This document shows positions 1-11,505 of a stretch of 64,000 nucleotides of DNA, one piece after another. The notes under the pieces are model-generated. The model saw nothing but the letters and a program-made list of their open reading frames with translations, searched no databases and was not told where the DNA came from. The stretch comes from Flexamia atlantica (Eukaryota; Arthropoda; Insecta; Hemiptera; Cicadellidae), in assembly GCA_035578135.1 (NCBI GenBank), contig JAQJVK010000001.1, positions 124,529,847-124,593,846 of the forward strand, written 5' to 3'. Both the position numbers and the translations under genes were made by a program. Position 1 is the first letter of the stretch. Each line of letters begins with the position of its first letter.

Positions 1-240
1 TGGCGATTAGGCTTGAACAGGCGGAACAAAAGTCTTCTATTTTTACACATCAAGGAGAAATTGCAAAAATTAATGTCCGGAATAACAGGGAATGTAATGG
101 TAATAATCTTTCCAAATCAAGTAATATTTCAAGAAAGAATCAAGATTTTCGCGGGCTACCTTGTTGGCGATGTGGGTTGTCAGACCACAGCCCTAGTAAT
201 TGTTTTTACATTAATTTTAAATGTCACGGTTGTAAGCAGG
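1..240 (+). pseudogene. Ty3/gypsy element A, gag fragment with CCHC knuckle
   Basis: In the frame starting at base 3 a CX2CX4HX4C zinc knuckle is read (residues CWRCGLSDHSPSNC, about 156-200), followed by the start of a second one (KCHGC). This is the nucleocapsid part of a Ty3/gypsy Gag, which binds the element RNA. The 5' part of Gag and the 5' LTR lie outside the window. The second knuckle stops where a GC-rich stretch and a tandem array begin, so Gag is broken here; a further knuckle-like piece appears near 1.6 kb in the same orientation. Family assignment rests on the downstream protease and RT pieces. Confidence 0.6.
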
Positions 241-333
241 GCCGCGACAAGGGCCATGCAAAACATGCAGCCGCATGGGGCGGCAACAGGGAGAGGGCGC
301 CGCCGAAGCCGACGCGGTGTTGTGTCCACAGCG

Positions 334-1016
334 GCGCCCGAGGAGCCTTTTAAAATGGTTCAAAGTGCTAAAAATGTGTTTTAGTGACTTTTGTTAGCGC
401 CCCGGGAGCATTTTACAATTTTGTCTAACGAGCAATAAATGAGGTTTAGAAGCCTTCCAACGCCCGAAGCCCTTTAAAATTGGCCACCGTGCAAAATAAT
501 CGTCTTGGAGGCGTTCTCTGGCGCTCATGAAGCCTTTCCAAACTATAAAGAGATTAATTTCATTTTTTGGTGGCGTTTGCCTATGCCCTGGGAGCCTTTT
601 AAAATTGCTCAACTTGACAAAATTTAATTTGGGTGTCGTTTACTGGCACTCGTGAAGCATTTCCAAACTATTCAAAGTGTTAACCAGTTAATTTGGTGAC
701 TGTTTTGGCAAACGGGAAGCATTTACAAATCATTCAACGTTTTGGTTGTTTTTGGAGGCATTTGCTGGCTTCTGGAGCCGTTTTAAATTAGTCAATGTGG
801 TAATGTGAGTTTAAAAGTCAAGTAAGGGCGCCCATGGAGCTGCTTCAAACAATTCAAAGAGCAAAATGGTTTTTTGTTGGAGCATGCCGGCGCTCGTGAG
901 CCTTTAAACATTGTTTAACTCGCAAAATTTTCAATTTGGTGATTGTTTGCTTGCGCCCATGGAGTTATCATATTCAAATGATTCGGAGCGTAAATTTTTG
1001 GATTTGTGAATTGTAG
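334..1016. repeat. Degenerate 62-bp tandem array, about 11 copies
   Basis: A block built around GCGCCCRTGGAGCCTTT, then roughly TTCAA, GCAAAAT and TTTGGTG, recurs with starts near 334, 397, 460, 521, 583, 645, 708, 767, 827, 889 and 952, a period of 59-63 bp. Copies differ at many positions, so the array is old. It sits inside the broken gag of element A. The small ORFs over it are by-products of the repeat. Confidence 0.8.
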
Positions 1017-1580
1017 CTGCAATATTAAAAGAACCAAACGGCTAGAAATTTGAAATGAATTGGTTCATTCACCTTAGGAATGCATAAATGAGTTCTGTTT
1101 TCCCACAGTTTCTTTTTAGTAAGACATTTAAAATTAAATTCAATTTGTAATTTAGTTTACAAAAGAAATTTCAAGATTTAAAATTAAGACCAGGAATCTG
1201 AAAACGTTCAAAAACTCGAACTCATCACTCTCCCTCGGGGACTTTTAGAAAGTGGTTTAGATGGGCCGACCAACAAACAATTAACTGCGCCATTTTAGTC
1301 GTTTGGTAAATTCTTTCTTATAATGGTCTAATTTGACTGGGCTCTAATGTTAAAAATCATGTTTGCAAGTTGAAGCAAGAAAAGCTTAAATAGCAGTATG
1401 CCTGTTTTACTTGGATAATTTTATTTGACTTAATGTGTCCAGCACCCAGTATCTACAAACCTTTAGACATGTAATAAACAAAGTTGTGGTACTTCAAAAT
1501 ATTCTTGTTTTATTTCGTAAACGATGGCTTTAATTACCCTTGGGGGGGAGGGGTAAATGATAATGAAGTTGAAGGGGGGG
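1017..1580. other. No gene seen; AT-rich
   Basis: No convincing coding frame or repeat boundary was found. A G-rich run (GGGGGGGAGGGG) lies near 1542. It probably belongs to the decayed interior of element A. Confidence 0.4.
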
Positions 1581-1589
1581 CGCCAATGT

Positions 1590-1978
1590 ACCACACTCTT
1601 GCATGTCCCAGAAAAATCCCTTGCCGCGGCCCTGGTTGTAAGAAAACTGGACACTTGCTCAAGATGTATCAAGCTAAGGGACATAAGGGGTTCAGACAGG
1701 GAGACAACAAATTTGATAATAATTCTTAGTTAAATGTTAACCAACTGGAATATGAGGATGAGGAAGTGAGGCAATTTTCAATTTATTCTTTAGGCTCGGT
1801 TAAGGGCCAAGCTAAGTCAATACCTCAGACTATAAGGAGTAGTTACAAGGTAAGCATTAGGATTTACAATGTACTCGTAACAATGTACATATTTAGATAT
1901 ATTGGCAGTGCGGTCTCTATATGCCCATCTGAACTTTTTGAAGAACTCTTTGGCAATGTTGAACTAGAGAAAACTAAT
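1590..1978 (+). pseudogene. Ty3/gypsy element A, knuckle and N-terminal protease remnant
   Basis: About 1600-1700 encodes a degenerate second knuckle (CRGPGCKKTGHLLKMYQAK; the last Cys is lost). After a frame change, 1766-1978 encodes the start of a retropepsin-like protease: a KVSIRIYNVLVTM-like strand, then the active-site loop. The catalytic Asp-Thr-Gly is replaced by Tyr-Ile-Gly before SAVSIC, so the enzyme would be dead. The frame is cut at 1979 by a TTAA MITE and continues in phase after it. Confidence 0.65.
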
Positions 1979-2578
1979 TTAACCCTTGAGCGGGCGCTTC
2001 ACCAGTAAAACGGCAGCGGGCGCATGCGGAGTTTCATAACATTAAATTGCATAAATTTTACCCATTTTACGTGTTTTATACCGAAATATTGTATTTGAAT
2101 GTTGATAAACATTAGGAATCACATTTCATTGTTGATACAATTAATTGTTAAATTAGGTGTAATAATTCAATTGAACGTAGTAGGTAATTTTCTAGTACAG
2201 AATAGGTATCACTTTAAATATTGTATTTAAATGTTGGCAAACTTCATTAGTAATCACATTTCATCGTTGATACAGATAATTGTTCAACTTAATTGGTGAA
2301 ATAATGTAATGAGCATATTAAGTAATTTTCTAGTATAGATAGGAATCACTGTCTGTGGTACAGGAGAGGGCACTCCATAAACTTACACAGCATCACTGAA
2401 TTGCAAATAACAAGGTACCAAGGAGGTGTGGGAAGGTATAAATAGCTTTAGGGGCATCCTGGAATGAGGCATGTGAGGTACAAAGCCGGACACAACTGCC
2501 GACACCCATTATGCTTGTTTATTTTAATTAAAAAACACTTGCGGAGGAAAACTCCGCTTGTGCCCGCTTGAGGGTTAA
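1979..2578. mobile_element. piggyBac-like MITE flanked by TTAA
   Basis: TTAA occurs at 1979-1982 and 2575-2578. Between them is a 592-bp element with inverted ends CCCTTGAGCGGGC (left) and GCCCGCTTGAGGG (right), and sub-terminal copies of GCGGAGTTT in inverted orientation. TTAA duplication with CCC-starting ends is the mark of the piggyBac superfamily. No transposase frame exists inside, so it is non-autonomous. Removing the element and one TTAA leaves the protease frame of element A in phase, which proves the insertion. Confidence 0.85.
2087..2350. repeat. 131-bp direct duplication inside the MITE
   Basis: Two adjacent copies (about 2087-2217 and 2218-2350) share ATATTGTATTTRAATGTTG, TAATCACATTTCATYGTTGA and TAATTTTCTAGTA. 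The second TTAA MITE (29723-30335) also carries an internal direct duplication of different length. Confidence 0.75.
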
Positions 2579-3520
2579 GGTTGGTTATGTATTCTGGTAA
2601 CAAAGTACCAGTTCTTAGTGAAGCCAAAGTCAATGTAGTTTATAACCAACAATGTTTAAGTCTTCCTTTGGTGGTTGTAAATGTGGAGAAAACGAATCAG
2701 CCAATGTTACTTAGAAGTAATTGGCTTAGTGTATTAAAACTTGATTGGTCTTCTATTTTTGGTTGTGGAACTGAATCTGCCTTTTGCAGAGCAAACAAAG
2801 TTAAGAGCTCGATTTCTAGTATTAGTGGTTCATCTTCTGTGCAAGGTATCAATAATGACATTATTTTGATGAAGAGTAAGTACGGCTCTGTGTTTCTTCC
2901 TGGAGTAGGAGAAGTAAAGGACTCAAAGCACATATTAAACTTAAGGAAGGAGTTGTTCCTAAGTTTTGTAAATTTAAACCAGTTCCATTCACATTAAGGG
3001 CTAAAGTCGAGGATGAATTAGATTGCTGGGAAAAGGAAAGTATTGCATACAAGGTAAGTAATTCTGATTGTAGCTCTCCACTAGTGGAAGTACCTAAGTC
3101 GAACGGTGCACAGTTATGCATAGACTTTAAAGTGACTTTAAATCAATGCATTGAAAGTGAACATTACCCCTTGCCTCAGATAGATGATATATTTACATCC
3201 TTGTCTGGATTTAGTTGTTTAGATTTGAATAACGCTTATCTTCAGCTTCCTGTGGCAGATGAGTCACGACCTTTGTTGACTGTAACCACTCATAAGGGTT
3301 TGTATCGTCTTAGGCGTTTACCTTTTGGACTATCATCATCTCCAGCTATATTTCAGTCTCCCATTGACCAAATAATAGATAATAAACCCGGCTGTTGTGC
3401 CTATTTAGATGATTTGATAGTAGCTGGTTGCTCCAGAAAGCAAGCTCTAGATTGTCTTGAGTGTGTGTTGAAACGCTTATCAGACTAAGGGATTCGAGTG
3501 AATGAATCTAAGGTGGCGTC
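2579..3520 (+). pseudogene. Ty3/gypsy element A, protease end to reverse transcriptase
   Basis: 2579-2930 encodes the protease C-terminal half and linker (LPLVVVNVEK, LLRSNWLSVLKLDW). A frame change near 2930 leads to RT: conserved block CIDFKVTLNQCIESEHYPLP at about 3118, LDLNNAYLQLPV at about 3221, LPFGLSSSPAIFQ at about 3318, and the intact catalytic box AYLDDLIVAG at about 3400. RT copies element RNA into DNA. A stop at 3486 and loss of homology near 3520 end it; RNase H, integrase and 3' LTR are absent. It shares ancestry with, but is clearly distinct from, elements B and C. Confidence 0.85.
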
Positions 3521-3670
3521 CTAGCTGTGGGGAAAAAATCGCATGCAGGTGCGGGTGAGCAATTTTCCCGCCCGCCCGCAATGCCGGGCAAAAGGGTGTC
3601 CAAAGCAGGACCTGCGGTGCGGGCGGGCGGGCAATTTAATAACGGGGTGCCGCGGAGGTGGCGAGACGAG
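3521..3670. repeat. GC-rich block with 14-bp perfect inverted repeat
   Basis: CCCGCCCGCCCGCA (3567-3580) is perfectly complementary to TGCGGGCGGGCGGG (3618-3631), with a 37-nt spacer. The surrounding 130 bp are far more GC-rich than the neighbourhood. This abrupt block truncates the RT of element A. Confidence 0.7.
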
Positions 3671-4590
3671 CTCAAATTGTTTTGATTTCTTTATCACTAA
3701 CCTTGTACATGATTAAACATTTCATTAAAGTATTTCACTACTGAATGATTTAACTGTATTTATTTTATTATTTAACTGCAGAAAGTATCTGTACTGGAAA
3801 AGCGTGTGAACAAACCGTAAACTGTGCGAGTTTAAATAGTTATAGATAAAATGTTAATTGGAAAGAGCAACGGTGTTCCTGCCTGCATTTTCCAATGCAA
3901 TCTTTATTTGACCTCTGAAGTCTTGACAAGTCTCACCCCCAGGTACTTTATAGCGGGCTTAGATCGGGTGGTTTCCATATTTATTTGGAAGTCAAGTGAG
4001 GTTTGTATGCGACGTTCAGTCAGTGTAACTCTCTCAGTTTTTTTCAGTCACTAGGCTCAATCCATGGTCTTCCGTGTACCCAGAGACAAGCCTCATCACC
4101 TGATTCAACTTCCACTAGGCCAGGCGGACATCGCGAGCCATCATAACATCTGCATAGCCCACAAGAGGCTGCATCCTTAGCAACCACCTCAAAAGCTATT
4201 TTTTAAGCTTTTCTACCTTATCATTTAATTTTAAAATTAGAGTCTCTTCTACATTGATTCTTCTAGGAGCTTCTTGCGCTGCACTTTGATTTCTGCGTTC
4301 GCTTGCTTAAAGGATTCTAGCTGGGATTTCAAGATGTCTGCAATTATTTTTAAAATTTGTTGTACATGATTATACTCATTATATTAGAAATTGTATCCTC
4401 TACAAAAAATCCGTTTACACATTTTTTGTATTTCTTATGGTTTTTGTTGCCATTATCAGCAACGTATAGTGTTTCTTGCCCACAGCAAGATGGCCGTCCA
4501 TGCCTCAGTTGTAATACCAGTTAGATAGGCGTGCTCCACCTGTTGGTCTTGTTGTTTGTCTTGTTCTTGATCTTGTGTGATTGATGGTCC
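3671..4590. other. No supported gene; possible coiled-coil remnant on minus strand
   Basis: Only short frames are present. On the minus strand about 4375-4240 reads a charged helical stretch (SQLESFKQANAEIKVQRKKL), which could be an old non-LTR ORF1 coiled coil, but homology cannot be shown by eye. Confidence 0.25.
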
Positions 4591-4915
4591 CAATGTTAAC
4601 CTTATGGGAACATAAAATTCTAAATCTTCCTTGTTTCTCAACATTTACTTATGAAACTTGCCAAGTGGCTCCATCTAGTTCAGATCTTCTGGAAAAGAGC
4701 CCAAAGCTCTCTCTCCGCTCTTCATTTTGAAATTTCTGTGGGAGCAGACCTGCATACTAATTTCCCATGTTATCCCTTATTATGGAGAACACTGAAGTAT
4801 GCTTTTCTACGAATATACTTGATTTTACTTGACATGAGGTTTTATATAAATAATTTGTTTACACATTTTAAATGAGTACACAGGTCTGCTGCAACAGAGG
4901 TATTTAAATTATATA
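4590..4915. repeat. Dispersed repeat R2
   Basis: Carries CCCAATGTTAACCTTATGGG and a segment around CACAGGTCTGCTGCAACAG. The same modules recur at 47800-48080, inverted at 38020-38230, in part at 41790-41880, and in both arms of the foldback at 12546-15279. Family unknown; possibly Helitron-derived. Confidence 0.65.
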
Positions 4916-5249
4916 ACCTAACTATATGACTGAATTTAATTTGTCTTGTGATTGTTTTATCATATATTTAATTTCGTAAGGCGATTCTTTGCGTCAAAAT
5001 TGTGGGCGTCTAGCAAGTCGTAGAAAGATGGGAGAGGGCTCAAATTAAAGGTCTCTATTCCGTGATATCGGAAAAAATAATGAAATTGCTTGAAATTCAC
5101 CAGAAAACAAGAAATATCTTAAAATATCTGCCATTTAAAAAGCATTGGGATCTAAAAACGCCTGCTTCGTTTACATAAAACATGTGATGCTGATACTTGA
5201 TTAAAAACCATGTGGTAGGCTAGATATCAATGTAAGGTAGATTCATTTA

Positions 5250-5338
5250 GTTTGCTATGAAGGTATTTTGTACTATAATAAATAAGGATTGTTTGAATTT
5301 TCCCTCATAAGGGGCTTTTAGCCCCTTCAAACCGCTAG
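5250..5338 (+). mobile_element. Helitron 3' terminus
   Basis: An 8-bp stem hairpin (AAGGGGCT, loop TTT, AGCCCCTT at 5309-5327) is followed by 7 nt and CTAG (5335-5338), then host T. Hairpin plus CTRR before T is the canonical Helitron 3' end. A related end lies at 37203-37233. The 5' end was not found. Confidence 0.6.
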
Positions 5339-5934
5339 TTTGTTCTTATTTTTACAAATTTTAGTTCATTGATTGTATATTTATTGACATTTATCTATAT
5401 GTTAATTTGTAAAGGATTTCTTTACGGACTCAAAAACGCTGGCTGGATTGACTTTGACGTTTGAGGTGTCATTTTAAAGGCTGTGTCTTAGATTTGCCGT
5501 AGACCTTTAAGAAAGGGTATCTCTTAAGTAAAGGGCTGAATTTTCGTAACAGTGCCTTATGCCTGACTTTAGATCAAACTCGATTCACTCAGTTTATAAT
5601 TAAACCTGACATGGTTCACTTTGTTTACGATTATGGGTATGGTTTGAAACAGATCAAAAAAATTAACCACATAATACAGCACTTTTATAAAATCAAGTAC
5701 TAAAGTATTTGTAAGCAAAGCTGCCACAGAGTAGGCTACTCTAGAATATTAAAACAAGAATACATTAATTTTTAAAAAATTATCAAACTAAGAATATAAG
5801 GTGGGTATTAAGAGGGTTCCCTACCAACGGCAGTTTTTGTTTTTCTGCGACACTAGCGGCAACTTTTGGAACTGCGGCTCCATAAGAGCCCATGTTAAAT
5901 TTGTGCACTTTTCGCCGCGCAAGCCGGTGCAGGG
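5339..5934. other. No gene seen
   Basis: AT-rich sequence with no coding frame. A moderately GC-rich patch (about 5815-5940) abuts the truncated Helitron copy that follows. Confidence 0.4.
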
Positions 5935-6924
5935 GTAGACGTTGAAACATGCATCAAAGTGTCAAAACATGTATCAATGTGTATCCACCGTTAATAGTTT
6001 GTTAGAAAATCCCGTTTCCAGAGTACCTCCTGTATAAATTATGTTCATTTTTATTTTTAAGAAAATAAATACCGTAAATTAAGATGATTGCAGACTGTTG
6101 GTCTTAGTTTCAATATTTTATGAAACTATTATTTTATGTTGTCCTTATTTTATGTTGTCTTAAAATAAACTCAATATTTTAAGAAATCAAAATCATAATG
6201 TGGATAAATGTTTACTGACTTTTGCTAGCGCTGAATTTTGTGGTATATCTCTGGAAACATTTCAAATCTTGATCACCTGTTTTGTTACAAACAAATGAGA
6301 ATTGGAAAAAGTTCACAGGTTCTAACACAGATAGCAGCACTTTCGCTGGAATTTCAAAAGCTTCCTGTGTGAAGGCTTTTTATGGGATGTTTTCCAAACT
6401 CGCAAAAGGAACATCTAGAGAGTAATCACTTTAATTTGATACCAAATATGTGTAGAAAAATTCATTTTCACCACACTACGACGAAATCACCTGTTTTACA
6501 AACGTCAAACGCGGACAGAAACACACTGTTTGCCGCCACAGGACCGAAAACGTTTGGGGCCCTAGGGCCGAAAGTCAGCTGATCGTTTAATTGTTTGAAA
6601 CAACGTCAGAACATCACATAATTATACGACATTCAATAGGTTCCAAAGACAGGATAGTTGCGATCATATGATTTTCATAGCTGTGTTTGTTTTAATCTTG
6701 ATAAAGAAGTTGTATCATCTCTCATAACCTTAAAGTTTTGTTTTCAAGTGAGTCAAATAATAATTTTGTTTTAAATTATTTAGGGTATATTTCATTGTGT
6801 AGTGTGATGAAAAATAGCGTTCACACCTCGGCCGAAAGGGTTTTCGGCCCTTGTTGCGAAATATACTATTCTAGGGGTCGATTTGCTCTGTACAAAATCC
6901 CAGAAATTCTTTTAATAATATAGA
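5935..6924 (-). mobile_element. Helitron copy 1, non-autonomous, 3'-truncated
   Basis: Homologous to the precisely bounded copy at 9938-11432 (shared GTTCACAGGTTCTAACACAG, AGCTTCCTGTGTGAAGG and GGGGTCGATTTGCTCTG). Read on the minus strand it begins TCTATATTATTAAAAG at 6924. The other end is missing left of about 5935. An unrelated segment of about 400 bp (about 6472-6868) with repeated GGCCGAAA-type words interrupts it. Confidence 0.7.
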
Positions 6925-7089
6925 TTATCTCGAGAGGAATAATACCAAACTTATTCTCAGAGCCAACATTTAATCCAGAACTGGGCAAATAAAGCATGAT
7001 TCGAGTATTATTTTTGAGCCTTTTACTTCAAGGAGGAGGAAGCATATATTCTGGAGGAGGGCAGGATAAAGTTGAGTATTATCTTTTTT

Positions 7090-7330
7090 CTAATAGGCAA
7101 AAACTTTTTCTTTTCCTCTAAACATAAATTCTTTTCAAGTTTTCAGCCTTAATATAATGAAAGCCATTTTTTTCCTTAAAACAATATGTAGCCTGTGAAA
7201 TAGTTTTTTGGTGGCTTGTTACTGCCAATAACAGAGGTTTTACTCGCAATGGACAGCTAGTGACAGGGGTTTTAGTTGTCATCAAAAATTGTTTGCACTG
7301 TATGAATTAAGCACTGAATATGAAATTCGA
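7090..7330 (+). repeat. Dispersed repeat R4
   Basis: The segment with AAAACTTTTTCTTTTCCTCT, CTGCCAATAACAGAGGTTTT and ACTGTATGAATTAAGCACTG recurs inverted at about 37760-37990. No coding content. Confidence 0.7.
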
Positions 7331-8880
7331 AGAATTTAACATGGGTGTGTCCTGAGCAGCTACGAGTGTAAGAGGTAAGAAATCAAATATATTTGTACAC
7401 CTTTCATCCACTACACATGTTCTATTGTTGACACTTTTGCTAAAAATGTAGTCCAGTGGCCAAATAGGAAATAGGCATGAACCTTGAAGCAGGGTCCGAC
7501 TCAAATTTTATGACTGATTCTAGTACTATTTGTTGTACTGAACAAGAATATGGCGGATGCCAGACTGGCTGGTTGTTGGGTCAGACTGGTTGAATTAAAA
7601 TTCATTTTGAGTAAATTTATTGAACCATTTTAGTTCGGTTTGAGATTAAGACGGGTCATACACTACTTGGGGCTGCTTTCCCCAGTTAAGGTTTAAAATA
7701 AACATGAGTTTAATTTAAACCATATGCATATTCTATTAGTTAAATTATATACCATAAATGATCATGAAAATACAAATTTTACTAAACTTAAGTTTCTGAA
7801 GTTCAAATAAAACTAGATTTGGGAAAGCAGCTCTTAGTCACATATACTGAATTTCAGGAAGTTTTACAAAAATAACGTAAAACCCACGAAACCAACTAGC
7901 CTAACTTTATTTTTTACAAAACATAAATCAATTCTTCTTTACCCATCAGGTTTAATTCTAACAACCCATTTAAAAACATCACTGTTGTCTAAGCAAATTT
8001 TCAGTTGATTTTCAAATAAAAATTTGTTTTGGTTCAATTTCTTTCATATGGTGCATGAGGTATTTCAACTAATAAATAATTTATGTATGATAATTTCATC
8101 TTGATGAACTTGGTTGAGTAACAATTCGATTGAAGTTTATGGCGAATGTTAATGTGAAGTGTTTGTGAGCAATTACCTAAAGAAAATTACATGGAAATTT
8201 AAATTACTTTAATTTAGTTAAACTATGAAATGCTAACCATGAATGATGTAAACATGTATTTAATATAATTTGAAAATTTTTTTTTGTGTTTAATGATGTT
8301 ATATAATAAAAACCCAGTTTCCAGTAACTCCAGCACTCGCTATGAGTAGGTATAGCTCAGGGTCAGTTCATTGCAAAAGTTGAAATTTACCTTCCCTCCC
8401 CAGTACTTTCTCATGGACTACTGTATATGTGGCGGAAGGTCGAGCCAACTCCTTTAAGGGGCTCATATTATTCGTAGTAAATACTAAATTATATTATTAA
8501 TATAATATAGTTCTAGGATACTGTACTATAATTATTTTTATTTTGAAATCAGTACATAACAATTGCTCGATTTCGAGCAATGGGTTTACTAGTATTTAAT
8601 TAAAGTAAGTAATTTTAATATTGTGTATGTGCTGCTAATTTTACGGAGTGTTTGAATATTAGTATAACAATGTGTTTTTTTTTTAATAAACTTTTCATTT
8701 GAATTATTGTTTGACGGCATTAATCAAGAATTTAATGGTCTTTAGGTAAAAAATTTAAGTACAGTAATACATATATTATGCCATAATATGTTATTATTGC
8801 TCATTGGCGAATATTATTTTCCAGATACTTACACAAACAGAGCACATTATGATTTTGTCCTAAACATTTTTACATAATGA
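7331..8880. other. No gene seen; AT-rich
   Basis: Long AT-rich stretch with no ORF of interest. A short inverted repeat TGCTCGATTTCGAGCA is at about 8563-8578. The sequence is likely decayed transposon material. Confidence 0.4.
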
Positions 8881-8885
8881 TTGTA

Positions 8886-9052
8886 GCATGTACTATACAG
8901 CACAACTTCCTGAAACGAAGGGAGGATGAGGGAGTCGAAAATAACGCTGACTACACCTCGCCTTCATCAGAGGAGGAAGACGATCCTCCAAACAATGAAG
9001 AGGGCATGAGAGGGAGGGATAACATGATTTGGCACCATTTCAGTCATGCTTA
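8886..9052 (+). pseudogene. PIF/Harbinger-like transposase C-terminal remnant
   Basis: An open stretch reads CTIQHNFLKRREDEG, an acidic Ser/Glu/Asp-rich tail and a stop. The C(V/I)LHNFL-like motif followed by a variable tail is typical of the C-terminus of Harbinger/HARBI1-type DDE transposases. A possible splice acceptor (GATTGTAG) lies just upstream. No DDE core was found nearby, so this is an orphan fragment; the match is from motif memory only. Confidence 0.4.
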
Positions 9053-9059
9053 ATTTGAA

Positions 9060-9830
9060 ACATTCTGTAGAACCATTGTTTTTCTTTAGTAAAAGCAATT
9101 GTGGTTATTTTCATTTTTTACTTGTTGTATTTCAAATATGATCTCTTTTTAAATCGATAAAAAACCTTTCTTCACTAGCCCATGTACTATCTTCCAAACC
9201 ACCTCATTCTTGTGTTAAGAAAAACGTATGGATATATTTAAATCTTTTTTTTAATTCAAAATGTTGTTATCAAAACTATTTTTATATTAAAATAAACACA
9301 TATTTACTTCAGATAACTTTGTTACGGTACACACAAGGCCATAAAAAGCGCCTTTATTTAATTTAAAAAGGGGGTTTATTGACGAAAGAACAAGATTTCT
9401 ATCATGACAGCGTCAAGAACATTAAACTTTTTTAAACTAACAAGTAAAATTATGAGTAAAAAGAAAATGCAAATGGAATCAATATTTAATTGAGAGTCAT
9501 CCTTATGACTATTGATTACATTGTATACTTAAAAATAAAAATTACATTAATTGGAACCAAAAATAGTAATTATCTGTAACTGTGCATCTTCCAACAGGAA
9601 GTCAAGCTCTAAAAATAGGAGGAGAAAAACTGTCAAACAAGTGATGAGTCATTGAGGCGCTTGGTTTGCTCCCCGACACTGGTCCGTACCACTACCCAAA
9701 ATCTAAAATTCCCCGTGATTCCCTCCTTAGTTCAGAACTAAGTTGAGAAGTAAATTTAAAACTGAACTACGATAATACGAGAATTAAGTACGGTAAGTTA
9801 CTTCGGATCTATGAAACCAGATTTTTCATG
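9060..9830. other. No gene seen
   Basis: AT-rich flank left of gypsy element B. No coding frame or clear repeat boundary. Confidence 0.4.
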
Positions 9831-9835
9831 CGAGT

Positions 9836-11505
9836 TGATATGATATTTTAACATATGTTTTATATTATATTGCATTTGATGATTTATCTGTCACCTGTCA
9901 GTTGTTTGTGTTTACTATTTTCATGTTTCATTTTGTACTAGCAGCCTGCGTCACTTCGTGACTTAAAACAATTTGGTAAAATAGGCTTTAGTTTCATGTT
10001 GATTATGTATGGAGCTTTGCAGCATAAAATATCTTTCAATGAGGGAGTGAGTGGATTTTTGTGAATTCTTTTTCTAGACTAATTCTTTGTGTCATAGAAC
10101 TGGAATAAAATTACCAGTAATTGAACTTTTCATCGGGACAAACTTGAAAAAATAACTTTTTACTTTAATCTTCAATATGTGTAATAAATTCCTCACATAA
10201 TTTGAGAAGTTCATTTATTTCATCTGCTTTAAAAGTGTCTATGTATACGTTCTACACTTTGAAATTTTGACAATGCAACAATATTCATTTTGCACAAAAT
10301 GGGGGTCAGTTTACCTGGATCTTCATTTCGTAACTTGGCGCATCTCCATGTCTCAATGAGATTTACTTTTTAAAAGTATTGAAGCTTAATGTTAATTCTA
10401 CTCAACGTCTACGCGTCAGTTTCTTGCATTCAGCTTTGTTAGGTATTAAGAAAAAGTGGTAAGAAGATGGACAAACCACTGATCTACTGATGAACTAATA
10501 TCTAATAACAATTATAAAATAGCCATTCGCCGTAAACACAAATTATTCAACTCTCGTAACGGTCAAGGAATAAAATTTTCAAACTGATCCGCTTTTTTGT
10601 TTCGCATCTTAGAAACATGTTTCGCAAATTTTTACCTAAGCAAATAACATAAATTTCTATGAAATGCCTTCATTAAAATAGGCATATTGTCATTGAAGGA
10701 TTTTTAAAATGGAGTTAATTGGGCAGGTTAACCCTTAACACCTCAATGTCCTTCGCATTCCAAGTACATTTACAAAATACAGGTTTTAAATTTAAAATGT
10801 CTTTTAACTCTTGAATTTTTTAGGTTAATATTCAACAAATATTTCAAAACTTTAAACGTTGAATCATCCATCACTGTGTTAAATCATGTATCAGTGTATA
10901 TCCACTGTAAATAGTTTGTTAGAAAATCCCATCCCCAGAGCATCTCCTAAGTTACTTTATGTTACTTTTAAGTTTGATTTTTATGAAAAGAAATATACAG
11001 TAAGTTGACATGATTACAGACAGTTGGCCTTAGTTTCAAAAGGGCAAATACTCTTCCTTATTTTCAGTTGTCTTAAAAAACTCAATATTTTAAGAAATAA
11101 AAATCATAATAAGGATTAATGTTAACTGACTTTTGCTAGCACTGCATTCTGAGGTGTGCCTCTGGAACTGTTTCAATTCTTGATCATCTGTTTTGTTACA
11201 AACAAATGTGAATTGGAGAAAGTTCACAGGTTCTAACACAGATAGTAGCACTTGAGCTGAAATTTCAAAAGCCTCCTGTGTGAAGGCTTTTAATGGGATA
11301 TTTTCCAAACCCGCAAAAGGAACATCTAGAGAATAATAGCTTTAATTTGATACCAAATATGTGCAGAAAAATTAATTTCTAGGGGTCGATTTGCTCTGGG
11401 CAAAATCCCAGAAATTCTTTTAATAATATAGATTCACTACTCTTACTTGACTTAAGAGATTATTAAAACCTATCTTTAGGTCAGTTACAATGTGTTTTAT
11501 TATCA
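9836..11505 (+). repeat. 5' LTR of element B, split by a Helitron
   Basis: LTR starts TGATATGATATTTTAACAT and ends TTTTATTATCA. Excluding the Helitron it is 175 bp and matches 27092-27264 with scattered differences. The inverted R-like segment AGAGATTATTAAA is at 11455-11467. Confidence 0.9.
9938..11432 (-). mobile_element. Non-autonomous Helitron copy 2, complete, 1495 bp
   Basis: On the minus strand it starts TCTATATTATTAAAAG (from 11432) and ends with hairpin GTCAC-GAA-GTGAC, 8 nt, CTAG (9941-9938), inserted between host A and T. The 3' LTR of the same gypsy element (TTTTGTA/TTCACTACTC near 27189) is the empty site and fixes both ends to the base. No Rep/helicase frame is present. Three more copies occur in the window (5935-6924, 29320-32813, 38645-40760). 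Confidence 0.92.
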
